Assembly (NCBI RefSeq): GCF_001701045.1
Contig: NZ_CP016757.1
Span: 3,312,219-3,376,218, forward strand
Length of the DNA stretch: 64,000 bases
Origin: Cloacibacillus porcorum
GTDB taxonomy: Bacteria > Synergistota > Synergistia > Synergistales > Synergistaceae
Direction: 5' to 3'
Below are positions 1 to 8,738 of the stretch, piece after piece (position 1 is the stretch's first letter; each line of letters begins with the position of its first letter). The position numbers were made by a program, and so were the translations under genes. The notes below the pieces were generated by a model, which saw only the letters and a program-made list of their open reading frames with translations, was not told where the DNA came from and did no database searches.

Positions 1-189
1 CAGGTGCTTAGGCACCCCCTCCTTCGCCCCTTCAAGATCGACGACGTGGATATGGGCGCATCCCGCCGCCATAAATCCCTTCGCCGCCTCAACCGGCGAG
101 AGCTGATATTCGCGCCGCCGCGAATAGTCGCCCTGCGTGAGGCGGACCACTTTGCCGTCATATAGGTCTATCGCCGGCAGGATTATCAT
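1..189 (-). CDS. hisA: HisA, phosphoribosylformimino-AICAR-phosphate isomerase (5' part only)
   Basis: The first 63 codons are present and the rest lies beyond the left edge. The reading starts MIILPAIDLYDGKVVRL, followed by a GDYSRR segment and HIHVVDLEGA. This is the typical first beta-alpha unit of the HisA TIM barrel, with the catalytic Asp in PAIDL. HisA isomerises ProFAR to PRFAR in histidine synthesis. Its ATG overlaps the hisB stop by 4 bp (ATGA), so it is translationally coupled in the hisZGBA operon. Confidence 0.92.
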   Translation of the reverse strand, partial: MIILPAIDLYDGKVVRLTQGDYSRRREYQLSPVEAAKGFMAAGCAHIHVVDLEGAKEGVPKHL

Positions 190-758
190 AACCAGAGCCC
201 CTTTGTGCTGGGGTCGACCTCTGCGGGGACGAGCGCCTCTTTAAGCGCCAGCCCTACCCCCTTAAAAACCGCCTCCGCGGCGTGGTGTGAGTTATCTGCC
301 TCCAGCAGCGCGATGTGAAGCGTCAGCCCCGCCTCGCGCGCAAAACCGGTAAAGAACTCGGGAACCAGTTCCATATCAAAATCGCCGCACCTCTGGGAGG
401 GAAATTCACCCCGCCACCAGAGGCCGCCGCGGCCGCTGAAGTCCAGCGCCACACGCGCGAGCGAACCATCCATCGGCAGGAGCGCGGAGCCGTAGCGGCG
501 TATCGGCGCGGCGCCGGCGATCTTCCTCAGCGCCTGCCCCATCGCGATGCCGATATCCTCCGAAAGATGGTGATAGTCGACCTCGATATCCCCGCGAGCC
601 TTTATACTGACACCCAGCGCCGCACGGTGGCAGAGCAGGTCCAGCATATGCGAGAGAAAACCACAGCCGATGTCAAGCGAGCGTTCCCTTTTATCATTAC
701 TCAGCAGAAGCTCTATCCGCGTCTCTTTAGTGTTCCGCGATATCTTCGCCTCCATCAT
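186..758 (-). CDS. hisB: HisB, imidazoleglycerol-phosphate dehydratase
   Basis: A 190-residue protein of the normal length for monofunctional HisB. It dehydrates imidazoleglycerol phosphate to imidazoleacetol phosphate. Both metal-binding signatures of the duplicated fold are present: YHHLSEDIGIAMG near residue 62 and NSHHAAEAVFKG near residue 155. There is no N-terminal histidinol-phosphatase domain, so that activity must come from another gene. The start overlaps the hisG stop by 4 bp and the stop overlaps the hisA start by 4 bp. Confidence 0.96.
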   Translation of the reverse strand: MMEAKISRNTKETRIELLLSNDKRERSLDIGCGFLSHMLDLLCHRAALGVSIKARGDIEVDYHHLSEDIGIAMGQALRKIAGAAPIRRYGSALLPMDGSLARVALDFSGRGGLWWRGEFPSQRCGDFDMELVPEFFTGFAREAGLTLHIALLEADNSHHAAEAVFKGVGLALKEALVPAEVDPSTKGLWL

Positions 759-1393
759 GCCGCCCTCACCGCTTCCTCTATCGCGTCCACGACGCCAAAG
801 AGTGAGTTCCAGCGAAGCTGCACTGAAGAGATACCGGCGACGAGACGCAGCGAGACGGGCATCGTCTCCTTTATCACGCGCAGGCCGTTAGCCTTCAGCG
901 TACTTCCCGTCTGCACAACGTCGAAGATACAGTCCGCGAGGCCGAGCGCCGGGGCAAGCTCCACCGAACCGTTGAGTTTCAGCAGCTTTATTTGAACGCC
1001 CCATTCCGCGAAGGTCTTCTCCGCGAGGCGCGTATACTTCGTCGCAACCTTGAGCCCCATGAGTCCGGAGACATGTCCGCCGAATTTTTCCGCCATCTCT
1101 CCGGGACCCGCGACCGCCATCACGCAGCGCCCTCTGCCGGTGTCGAGCAGTTCGGTAAGCGCGATGCCCGCCTCCTCTATCACGTCGTTTCCGGCAAGCG
1201 CCAAATCAGCCGCGCCATAGTGGACCATCGCGGGGACGTCGGATGGCTTCGACAACAGATAGCGGAAGCTGGCCTCCTCGATCACCAGATTGCGCCCCGC
1301 CTCTTTCAGCTTCGCGGTGGGCAGTCCCGCGCGCGCCAGAATGTCCACGCAGCTGTCAAGCGAGCGCCCCGTGGGAAGTGCGAATGTCAGCAT
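755..1393 (-). CDS. hisG: HisG, short-form ATP phosphoribosyltransferase catalytic subunit
   Basis: 212 residues, the short HisG form that lacks the C-terminal allosteric domain and works as a complex with HisZ. It carries out the first committed step of histidine synthesis (ATP + PRPP to phosphoribosyl-ATP). The family pattern is clear: a first lobe with LPTGRSLDSC, the phosphate-binding region around DCIFDVVQTGSTLKANGL, and the SSVQLRWNSLF C-terminus. The start overlaps the hisZ end by 7 bp, consistent with equimolar production of the two subunits. Confidence 0.95.
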   Translation of the reverse strand: MLTFALPTGRSLDSCVDILARAGLPTAKLKEAGRNLVIEEASFRYLLSKPSDVPAMVHYGAADLALAGNDVIEEAGIALTELLDTGRGRCVMAVAGPGEMAEKFGGHVSGLMGLKVATKYTRLAEKTFAEWGVQIKLLKLNGSVELAPALGLADCIFDVVQTGSTLKANGLRVIKETMPVSLRLVAGISSVQLRWNSLFGVVDAIEEAVRAA

Positions 1394-2595
1394 GAGAGTA
1401 CCTCCGATTCAAACTTGTTCAATGATATTTCACCGCCGCGGGGAAGCAGAGTCACCTTTCTGCCGCCCAGGTCGATCCACCATTTGTATCCGCGCAGAGA
1501 GGCCGTCGAAAGAGATTCCTCCCTGTCTTTCGTCCAGCTCAGCTCAAAGGCGGTATCCTTCTTTGAAAGCGCGTCCGCGTAGCGCAGCGCCTCCGAATTA
1601 TCGCAGCCGCCGCCCCAGAGCATCATCAGCGGCGCGGGGGCGGGAGAGGCGCAGTGCGCGGCAAGCTCCTTCAGGTTAAGCGCGAAGCCAGCGGCCTGTC
1701 CCTCGATCCCCTCTTTCGCGAGCAGCCCGTCATAACGGCCGCCGCCGCCTAGCAGGACGCCGTCCGCCGCCGAATAGGCGTTGTAGATAGGGCCGCTGTA
1801 GTAGCCGAGATCACGCACAAAGCTCAGGTCAACACGCAGCCGCTCCGCGTAGCCGAGCTTACAGAGGCTGTCGCAGAGACGTTTAAGCGGCATCAGCACC
1901 GAGGGATCGTCAAACAGACCCATCGCCTCGCCCAGCACCGCAACGTCACCCTTTAGCGTGGGCAGCCGCCGAAGCAGACGCGTCTTATCTTCCGAAAGTT
2001 CGAATCCGTCAAGCAGCGCGTTATATTTTGTGTAAGCCCTTTCCTGCAGAGCCTCGATAAGTTTTCCCGCGCAGCTTTCGGGAAGCCCGCCGAGGATGCC
2101 GGCAAGTACGGAGACGTCGCCAAGCACCAGCGCCGAACGCTCGATACTCAGCAGGTCGAGCGTGCGCAGAAGCAGGCCCGCCGTCTCCGCGTCGGCTCCG
2201 GAGTCCTCCCAGCCGATCAGCTCGACGCCGACCTGATTCTCCTCAAGGTTGTACTTCGGAGGCAGCGGCACGGCAAAGACCCGGTCGGCGTATGAGAGGC
2301 GCAGCGGCCTTTCGCTGCGCGCGTGGTGGCTGCCGAGATAGGCGACCGCCGAGAGCGTAAGGTCGCCGCGCAGCACGCAGGGCTCGCCGAGCGGCGACAT
2401 CATCGGAATGAGCCGGCGCGCGCGCGCCGGTGAAATCTTGCTCCACACATCCTCAACCAGCTGAAACTCCGCGGGGCTGAAAGGATGGTATCCGTAAAGG
2501 GAAAAAAGATGCATCGCCGCACCCCTGCAATACTCCATATTGGCCGCGATCGCTCCGCCAATGTTATTACACCCCTTCGGATTTCTGTTCATCAT
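1387..2595 (-). CDS. hisZ: HisZ, ATP phosphoribosyltransferase regulatory subunit
   Basis: About 402 residues, similar to a class II histidyl-tRNA synthetase catalytic core without its tRNA-binding domain. In other bacteria such HisZ proteins bind short HisG and confer histidine feedback control. Visible landmarks are the class II-like GEPCVLRGDLTLSAVAYL segment and GGRYDGLLAKEG near residue 290. The frame opens upstream at 2616, but an AAGGG sits six bases before the ATG at 2595, so that start is preferred. It is the first gene of the minus-strand his operon and diverges from the HAD-hisC unit. Confidence 0.92.
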   Translation of the reverse strand: MMNRNPKGCNNIGGAIAANMEYCRGAAMHLFSLYGYHPFSPAEFQLVEDVWSKISPARARRLIPMMSPLGEPCVLRGDLTLSAVAYLGSHHARSERPLRLSYADRVFAVPLPPKYNLEENQVGVELIGWEDSGADAETAGLLLRTLDLLSIERSALVLGDVSVLAGILGGLPESCAGKLIEALQERAYTKYNALLDGFELSEDKTRLLRRLPTLKGDVAVLGEAMGLFDDPSVLMPLKRLCDSLCKLGYAERLRVDLSFVRDLGYYSGPIYNAYSAADGVLLGGGGRYDGLLAKEGIEGQAAGFALNLKELAAHCASPAPAPLMMLWGGGCDNSEALRYADALSKKDTAFELSWTKDREESLSTASLRGYKWWIDLGGRKVTLLPRGGEISLNKFESEVLSC

Positions 2596-2638
2596 CTTCA
2601 TCCCTTCAGCTATCATTTTACTTAATTAAAGTGATAGC

Positions 2639-2667
2639 TTGATAATTTTGTAAGCGGGTTATATAAT
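2639..2667 (+). promoter_or_regulatory. Sigma-70 type promoter for the HAD phosphatase-hisC unit
   Basis: TTGATA at 2639-2644, a spacer of exactly 17 bp, then a perfect TATAAT at 2662-2667. The site lies in the 180-bp divergent gap between hisZ and the HAD gene and points toward the latter. A second A+T-rich TATAAT-like run occurs near 2725. Confidence 0.7.
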
Positions 2668-2782
2668 AGCACTCGTTTGCCGCTTTTGCAAATGTGAAAC
2701 ACTATAAATCCGGCAAAAACATATAATATAACGGCAGACCGACTGTGAGAGGCTGACAAACGAAATCAAGGAGCCAATAGAT

Positions 2783-3583
2783 ATGGAGAGAGAATTCAAG
2801 GCCGACGCCCTTATATTCGATATAGACGGAGTGCTGCTCGACGTAACCGGATCATTTCCCGAGGTGATACGGCAGGCCGTCTCTACCGGCTGGGAGCGTT
2901 TCTGCGGCGGCGCCTCCGACGTTCCCGGCTACAACGCGGGACACGAACGCGTATTAAAACGTCACGGAGCCTTCAACGACGACTATGATATCGCCTGGAC
3001 GCTTCTTTCAATGGCGGCGGCAAGCGGGGAAAAACTACTCTCGCGGGCGCTGCCCTCGCCCAAAAGGCTGCTTTCCGAGCTGGAGAGCTACCGCGCCCCC
3101 GTCCCGCAATGGGTAACGGCCAGATACGGCTCACTCGTTCCGCGCCCAGAGGTGCGCGCGCTATGCGCCGAACTTTATGGCGGGAAAGGCTGCGGACTGC
3201 ATCTGCTTGAAAGGCCGATGATACAAAAACATTGGCGGGAGCTTGGTCTGCCGGTGGCGATATATTCGGGGCGCAACGGTCTTGAATGGGAGCTAGCCAA
3301 AGATAGCCTCGGATGGAACGACTTTCCCGACGAACTGATAATACACTCCGACAGCGGCATCACGAAGCCCTCGCCGGAGGGCCTTGAAATACTCTGTCGC
3401 CGGCTCGGCGTCTCTTCGCCCGTATTTTTCGGCGATACCGCAAGCGACATGCAGGCGCAGGCGGCCTTCGGAAAGGGACGTTTCGCGGCGGTCGGCCCGC
3501 TGCTGCCGGAGGCGGAGTTCCGTTACGACACCACGGAGGAGGCCGTGAAGGCCGCGATAGCGATAGCCACCGTAAATCCTTAA
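2783..3583 (+). CDS. HAD-superfamily phosphatase, candidate histidinol-phosphatase
   Basis: 266 residues with the HAD core: motif I DIDGVLLD at about residue 13 (nucleophile Asp plus acid/base Asp), motif II in VAIYSGRNG, motif III Lys in GITKPSPEG, and motif IV FFGDTASDM. It belongs to the IA-type HAD group often found beside, or fused to, histidine and phosphonate aminotransferases. ATG follows AAGGAG. Only 18 bp separates it from hisC. HisB here has no phosphatase domain and no HisN or PHP-type HisK is in view. Dephosphorylation of histidinol phosphate is therefore a reasonable inference from context, not shown by sequence. Confidence 0.8.
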   Translation: MEREFKADALIFDIDGVLLDVTGSFPEVIRQAVSTGWERFCGGASDVPGYNAGHERVLKRHGAFNDDYDIAWTLLSMAAASGEKLLSRALPSPKRLLSELESYRAPVPQWVTARYGSLVPRPEVRALCAELYGGKGCGLHLLERPMIQKHWRELGLPVAIYSGRNGLEWELAKDSLGWNDFPDELIIHSDSGITKPSPEGLEILCRRLGVSSPVFFGDTASDMQAQAAFGKGRFAAVGPLLPEAEFRYDTTEEAVKAAIAIATVNP

Positions 3584-3601
3584 AAAGGAGACTATAAAAC
3601 A

Positions 3602-4681
3602 ATGCAGAATATAGAGGAACTTTTTCGCTCGCTGGCGCGCCCCGCGATCCGCGACCTCGAGCCGTACGACGCCTCGGTCAGCGGGAATCCGCTGATACGG
3701 GTATCGGCAAACGAAAATAACGAGGGGCTGCCGGAGTCCGTCCTTACGGCGATGCGAAACGCGCTTGCAGAGGGCAACCGCTATCCCGACAGCCGCAATA
3801 CCTCTCTGCGCGAAAAGCTGGCCGCACGCTTTTCTCTGAGGCCGGAACAGATAATCACCTCCGGCGGTCTGGACGGGCTCTTCACGATGCTCGGACGCGC
3901 CTTCCTAGACCCAGGCGACGAGGTCGTCTGCGGAGAGTGCACCTTCGGCGTCTACGCGGAAACGGCGCTCATCGCCGGCGCCTCCGTTAAAACGGTTCCG
4001 CTCGGCGAGGGATACGTCCAGCTGCCGGCTGACTTCGCCGCCGCCGTGGGCCCCGCGACAAAGATGCTCTTCTTCTGCAACCCCAACAACCCCACCGGTA
4101 CGCTGGCGGAGCCTGCCTCCGTACGTGAGATGCTGAAAAAAATACCGCGGAGGGTCGTCGTGATCCTAGATGAGGCATACCTTGACTTCGCGGACGCCGA
4201 CGGAGATGCCTCCTTCAAACTCCTCGAAGAGTTCCCCAACCTCGTCATCTGCCGCACCTTCTCAAAGATATTCGCCCTCGCGGGGCTGCGTATCGGCTGG
4301 GCGGCGGCGCACCCCGGGCTGCTCGACTGCCTTTACCGCGTGCGCGAACCATACTGCGTCACCGCCGTAGCCGAGGCCGGAGCCTGCGCGGCGCTTGACG
4401 AAGTGGAGCGTCTTCGGAGAACGCGGACAATGGTCATCTGCGAGCGGGATAAGCTCTGCATCCTGCTGCTCCGCCTCGGCGTAAAACATATCCCCTCGCA
4501 GACAAACTTCGTGATGATCTTCCCGCAGGAGAGATACGAGCCGCTGTCCGCCGCCTTCATCCAAGGCGGCATCGCCGTGCGCCACCTCTCGCTGCGCGGC
4601 GAACGCGTGATGCGCATCTCCGTAGGATTACCGCAGGAAAATAGGCAGGTTGAGAGGGTGCTTGAGGAAATTTTCGCCTAG
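3602..4681 (+). CDS. hisC: HisC, histidinol-phosphate aminotransferase
   Basis: 359 residues, normal length for this PLP fold-type I enzyme, which transfers an amino group from glutamate to imidazoleacetol phosphate. Visible features are FFCNPNNPTGT (cofactor and substrate loop), VILDEAYLDFA (Asp to the pyridine nitrogen), and the Schiff-base Lys in RTFSKIFALAGLRIGW. ATG is preceded by AAAAGGAGA. The last 17 codons before the terminal LEEIFA are part of a 50-bp segment repeated perfectly at 12463-12512, which marks the left edge of an apparent insertion. Confidence 0.96.
   Translation: MQNIEELFRSLARPAIRDLEPYDASVSGNPLIRVSANENNEGLPESVLTAMRNALAEGNRYPDSRNTSLREKLAARFSLRPEQIITSGGLDGLFTMLGRAFLDPGDEVVCGECTFGVYAETALIAGASVKTVPLGEGYVQLPADFAAAVGPATKMLFFCNPNNPTGTLAEPASVREMLKKIPRRVVVILDEAYLDFADADGDASFKLLEEFPNLVICRTFSKIFALAGLRIGWAAAHPGLLDCLYRVREPYCVTAVAEAGACAALDEVERLRRTRTMVICERDKLCILLLRLGVKHIPSQTNFVMIFPQERYEPLSAAFIQGGIAVRHLSLRGERVMRISVGLPQENRQVERVLEEIFA
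4613..4662. repeat. 50-bp direct repeat, left copy (inside the hisC 3' end)
   Basis: These 50 bases are identical to 12463-12512, in the same orientation. Just after the repeat the two copies diverge (codons for LEEIFA here, LSDIFG at the right copy), and both reach TAG at the same distance. The arrangement resembles an attachment core inside a gene's 3' end, where the incoming DNA restores the reading frame. Confidence 0.9.
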
Positions 4682-4704
4682 ACGGCGCCAAGGTACAAAA
4701 GATA

Positions 4705-4743
4705 AATATCCCTGGATGACGGCTGCCGTCATCCGGGGATATT
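4705..4743. terminator. Bidirectional hairpin between hisC and the proline racemase gene
   Basis: An 18-bp stem (AATATCCCTGGATGACGG with its complement, one G-T mismatch) and a 3-nt loop, flanked by A-rich sequence on both sides. It lies between two convergent genes and could end transcripts from both. Confidence 0.7.
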
Positions 4744-4766
4744 GAAAAACGTCACTGATATTTCGA

Positions 4767-5771
4767 TCAATTCAACAAAAACCCCGGCAGCAACGGGTCC
4801 CTGCTCTGTTCTATGAGCCAGCTGAAACCGGTGATATTGGCCTCCCCGCTTATATAGGGGATAATAGCATCAAACTCGCCTACTTGGACTTTCTCCGTGT
4901 AGTGACCGTTGAATACAGTGCCGATTATACTTTCATGTTTAAAATTTTCGTTGGCTTTGAGCTTTCCCTGTGCCGCCAATAGTGCCATCTTCGCTGACGT
5001 ACCGGTACCACACGGAGACCGGTCCACATTAGAGGCGCCAAAAACGACGCAGTTTCTTGCGTTTTCATTTTCTTTATGGAGGCCAAATTCAACCAGCAAA
5101 ATCTTATTATTCTGCGGAATCAACGGGTGCTGCACTTTAAATTGCCTGTTTGCCTCATCAAGTATCTCCATCCCTAACTTACTCATGGCCTCCGCTTCGG
5201 AGGGCGTCAGATTGAAGCCAAAGTCTTCCGCATCGAGGAGGGCGAAGAAACTGCCGCCAAAGCAGATATCCATCTTGACGCTCCTGGCAAGCGACGGAAT
5301 ATGGAGCAAACAACCAGAGGTATAAACAAAGGCGGGAACATTACGCAGTGTCGCCCTGACTGCCTCCCCATCCTCTACCTCCACAGATATCGTGACTAAG
5401 CCGGCCGGCGTATCCAGAACAACCATCGTAACAGGTTCCGTCACTGTTACCATCTTCAGATTTACCATCGCTGAGGCCAGGCCGATAGATCCATGTCCGC
5501 ACATTGAAACGCTGCCGCCCGTATCGCAGAATATCACTCCGGTATCCGCCCCCTCCATTACAGGCGGCACCATAATCGCTCCAAACATATTGGAGTGTCC
5601 GCGAGGCTCCATCATGATAAAGCGCCTGAAACTGTTGTGGTTCTCCCGAAAATCTTTCCATTTATCCGCCATATTTCGCCCCTTAAGCACCGGAGCCCCG
5701 CCAACCACGACACGCGTCGGCTCACCGCATGTGTGAGAATCTACAACGGCTACCAGCTTTCCCACCTTCAT
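4767..5771 (-). CDS. Proline racemase / 4-hydroxyproline epimerase family enzyme (paralogue 1)
   Basis: 334 residues. Both catalytic Cys of the two-base racemase mechanism are present: Cys91 in SMCGHGS, with the following His, and Cys254 in DRSPCGTGTSA, with the conserved Asp four residues before it. Family knowledge: retention of the second Cys, rather than Thr, argues against a trans-3-hydroxyproline dehydratase and for racemase or epimerase activity on proline or hydroxyproline. The protein is cytoplasmic and has no signal peptide. It diverges from the GrdE/GrdB-like genes, to which it probably supplies a D-isomer substrate (inference). Confidence 0.9.
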   Translation of the reverse strand: MKVGKLVAVVDSHTCGEPTRVVVGGAPVLKGRNMADKWKDFRENHNSFRRFIMMEPRGHSNMFGAIMVPPVMEGADTGVIFCDTGGSVSMCGHGSIGLASAMVNLKMVTVTEPVTMVVLDTPAGLVTISVEVEDGEAVRATLRNVPAFVYTSGCLLHIPSLARSVKMDICFGGSFFALLDAEDFGFNLTPSEAEAMSKLGMEILDEANRQFKVQHPLIPQNNKILLVEFGLHKENENARNCVVFGASNVDRSPCGTGTSAKMALLAAQGKLKANENFKHESIIGTVFNGHYTEKVQVGEFDAIIPYISGEANITGFSWLIEQSRDPLLPGFLLN

Positions 5772-6030
5772 CTTATCTTCACCTCACCTGTACTTCTGTC
5801 TTCCATAAGGATATTTTCTTGACAGGGACCATATTATTTGCAGCTGAATATAAAGTATTGAATTATTTTGCTGCGTTTTTGTTTTTCGTCAGAGCACAAA
5901 ACTTACAGCAAAATTATTCAAGATTATTCACAAAAATTACCTTATCATTTTTTTCATAAACTTTAGTATGTGTCGTAAAGACCGGCCGGAGACAGATACA
6001 CATCAACCACAACTAAGAGGAGGGAATGCA

Positions 6031-7338
6031 TTGAAACTCGATTTTAAGACCCTCAATATTAAGGGACTTGAATGGGGTAAAAAGACGACTGTGTCAGACG
6101 GCGTTCTTTATATTAACCCGATAGAGGCTGTCGTAGCCTGCGGAACACATCCCTATATTGAGAATATCACCCTTCACATCGCACGTCCCGGTGAAAGCGT
6201 CCGCATCATGCCGGTTAAAGATGTGATAGAACCCCGGTGTAAGACTAGCGAAGAGGGGGCGATGTTCCCCGGCTTTGTTGGGGAGCTCAGGCAGGCTGGT
6301 ACTGGCGGCACGCTGGCCCTTAAAGGAGCGGCCGTCGTCGTGACGGAAAATAACGATACCAACGCTGTATGCCGTACCGGCGGATTCATCGATATGACCG
6401 GTCCGGCCGCCGAATATAGCCCCTTCTCAAGGCTGTTCAATCTCGTAGTTAATGTACGGGTAAACGAAGAGGCACAGAAAAACGACACTCAGGCCGTGGA
6501 CGACGCCTGCAAATTGGCTGGCCTCCGCCTTGCCGTCTATCTGGCCGAACGTTGCAAAGACAACGAGCCAGACGAGGTAAAAGTTTATGAAACTCCGGAA
6601 ACAGATCCCTCGCTCCCCGGTGTAGTCTATGTGATGCAGATGCTGGCGCAGAATCCGCTGATAAAAGATTTTTATATTTACGGGCAGCTTGCCGGCGCGA
6701 CTATGATACCAACGATACTTCACCCCAACGAGATACTGGACGGCGCGCTTGTCTCATTCGTAGGTTCGCATAATACCGTATGTTCGGATAAACAGTACAT
6801 GTATGAGATACAAAACGCACCTGCGGTCGAAGAACTCTATAAACTACACGGAAAATCCGTGCGCTTCCTCGGCGTGATCGTACATAACGAGGTCCTGACA
6901 CTGCCAGGGAAAATCCGCAACTCGCTCTTTACGTCAAAAATCGCGAAAATGCTCGGAGCAGACGGCGCCGTACTCGTCACAGAGGGACACGGGAATCCTG
7001 ATGAGGATATTATGCTCAATGTGAAAAATCTCGAAGAGGCCGGCGTCAAAACCGTCATCATTTCCGATGAACTTGGCGGCAGAGACGGCAAAAGCCCCGG
7101 ACTGGCCGATTGGGTAAAAGAGTGCAGTGCGATGGTAAGTGTGGGGAACACACACGAGTTATTGGCTATCCCTCAAAAGATGGATACCTTTATCGGCAAC
7201 GAGGCCAGCCTGGAGATCCTTCATGTGGCGATAGAGCGACAGCCGGAGGAGGCTGATTACTTCTACACGGAGATGATCCACGTGACCGGCGCCTGCGCCC
7301 AGGCCGGGCTTTGCAATCTTTCCGCCAAATGGATGTAG
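6031..7338 (+). CDS. GrdE/GrdG/GrdI-like reductase subunit precursor (glycine/sarcosine/betaine/D-proline reductase family)
   Basis: 435 residues from a TTG start behind GAGGAGGG. The frame extends upstream to 5968, but this start gives the usual length of GrdE (about 430). The family signature GGFIDMTGPAAEYSPFS is at residues 117-133. Members are proproteins cleaved before a Cys that becomes a pyruvoyl group able to hold the substrate amine. Cys251 in HNTVCSDKQYMYEIQN, followed by a segment ending ELYKLHGK, is the best candidate site. It lies 15 bp upstream of the selenoprotein gene. No grdA, grdC or grdD is nearby, so a thioester/acetyl-phosphate branch is not encoded here. The specific substrate is unknown. 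Confidence 0.88.
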   Translation: MKLDFKTLNIKGLEWGKKTTVSDGVLYINPIEAVVACGTHPYIENITLHIARPGESVRIMPVKDVIEPRCKTSEEGAMFPGFVGELRQAGTGGTLALKGAAVVVTENNDTNAVCRTGGFIDMTGPAAEYSPFSRLFNLVVNVRVNEEAQKNDTQAVDDACKLAGLRLAVYLAERCKDNEPDEVKVYETPETDPSLPGVVYVMQMLAQNPLIKDFYIYGQLAGATMIPTILHPNEILDGALVSFVGSHNTVCSDKQYMYEIQNAPAVEELYKLHGKSVRFLGVIVHNEVLTLPGKIRNSLFTSKIAKMLGADGAVLVTEGHGNPDEDIMLNVKNLEEAGVKTVIISDELGGRDGKSPGLADWVKECSAMVSVGNTHELLAIPQKMDTFIGNEASLEILHVAIERQPEEADYFYTEMIHVTGACAQAGLCNLSAKWM

Positions 7339-7353
7339 GGAGGTGCCTGTATA

Positions 7354-8640
7354 GTGACATATAAAATTCTGCATTACATAAACCAGTTCTTTGCCGGCGT
7401 CGGCGGAGAGGATGCGGCAGACTATGAGCCTGAAATCAAAAAAGGCGCGGTCGGACCCGGGCTCCAGCTGAATAACCTCTTCCATGGAGAGGCAGAGGTG
7501 GTCGCCACCTTCATCTGCGGAGACAACTATTTTGCCACACATACCGGACAGGTTTTGGAGATGTTTGACGGCGCTCTTGAGGAATTCCAGCCAGATATCG
7601 TTATCGCCGGCCCATCGTTTTATGCCGGACGCTACGGCCTCGCCTGCGGGAACGTTATTAAGGAGGCTGCGAAGGTTCTCTGCATCCCCGGCATAGCGGG
7701 AATGAACGTCGAGAGCCCCGCCGTGGAGATGTTCCGCAGCGACGTCTTTATCATCAAGACCGGAGATTCCGCGCGCGATATGAAAAACGCCCTGGAGAAA
7801 ATGACGCGCCTGGCCAGAAAGCTTCTCAATAAAGAGCCAATAAACGGCGCCGATGAGAATGGTTACTTTCACAGAGGGTTTCGGAAAAACTTTCGACTTG
7901 AAGAATGCGGCGGTAAACGTGCCGTAGATATGCTTCTTAAAAAAATGGCCGGGGAGGAATTCATCTCGGAGTATATACAGCCGATTCCTGAGAAGGTCGA
8001 CCCCGCACCCTGCATCAAAGATATGAGTAAAGCTACTGTCGCTCTGCTCACGACCGGCGGAATGGTACCAGCTGGGAATCCTGACCGCATAGAGGGGTCC
8101 GCCGCGACAAAATTTGGAGTATACTCAATGGAAGGGCTCAATGCCCTTGAGAAGGGCAAGGTCGTCTCCGTTCACGGCGGATATGATACCAGCTTTGCTT
8201 ATGAAGATCCCAACAGGATCGTACCCCTTGATGTCCTGAGAGAGCTGGAAACAAATGGAGAGATTGGCAGTGTTCATGAGTTTTTCTACAGTACATCCGG
8301 GACCGGTGCCTCTTTATTGAACGGTGAGGCCTTCGGACGGTCAATTGCGGAAAAGCTGAATAAAGCGGGCGTTGACGCCGCGATTATGGTCTCCACCTGA
8401 GGATCCTGCACACGCTGCGGAGCAGCGATCACCAAAGAAATCGAACGTTCAGGCATCCCCTGTGCACATATCACAGCGATCGACCCGATAGCGCATACCT
8501 TTGGAAGCAACAGGATCATCCACGGCGACGCCATCCCCCATCCCCTCGCTCCACCCGATACAGACCGCAAGGCCGAATATGAGGCGCGTAAAACAACTGT
8601 TATGAAAGCTCTGCATTCGCTGCTGGAGGAGATCAGATAA
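7354..8640 (+). CDS. GrdB/GrdF/GrdH-like reductase selenoprotein (UGA at 8398-8400 = selenocysteine)
   Basis: An apparent stop at 8398 is followed in frame by 79 more codons that continue the family perfectly: VST-U-GSCTRCG, then ITKEIERSGIP, and a closing NRIIHGDAIPHPLAPP. Total length with Sec349 is 428, matching GrdB (about 436). The redox motif is U-x-x-C-x-x-C (Sec349, Cys352, Cys355). The N-terminus (HYINQFFAGVGGEDAAD) also matches the family. GTG start after GGGAGGTG. In the known enzymes Sec attacks the substrate bound to the pyruvoyl subunit and reductively cleaves a C-N bond. Together with the gene upstream it forms a complete substrate-specific protein B. The Sec-insertion genes (selA, selB, selC) are not in the window. 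Confidence 0.93.
8413..8427 (+). promoter_or_regulatory. Candidate bacterial SECIS hairpin
   Basis: A perfect 6-bp stem CGCTGC/GCAGCG with loop GGA begins 12 nt after the UGA at 8398-8400. Bacterial SECIS elements lie immediately downstream of the UGA inside the coding region, with a G-rich apical loop read by SelB. The placement and loop fit, but the fold was judged by eye. Confidence 0.55.
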
Positions 8641-8646
8641 AAGAAC

Positions 8647-8705
8647 GATAACTGCATTTAGGTTCTGTGGCATCATTGCGGGACCTAAATGTTCGTTATC
8701 ATTTT
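8647..8705 (+). terminator. Long hairpin after the selenoprotein gene
   Basis: Starting 7 nt past the TAA, GATAAC pairs with GTTATC, then CATTTAGGT pairs with ACCTAAATG, and the stem continues through G-U pairs (TCTGTG with TGCGGG) to a short loop near 8671-8677. A run ATTTTT follows. The length and T-run suggest a Rho-independent terminator or a partial terminator that lowers expression of the araC-like gene downstream. Confidence 0.65.
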
Positions 8706-8738
8706 TCGCGGAATTTTAATATCTGGAGGGATCATAAA

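Noticed and set aside
8398-8400. TGA as a true stop of a 348-residue protein
   Set aside because: The next 79 codons in the same frame continue the GrdB family to a TAA, with the U-x-x-C-x-x-C redox motif spanning the codon. A stop followed by so much family-specific coding sequence is not credible.
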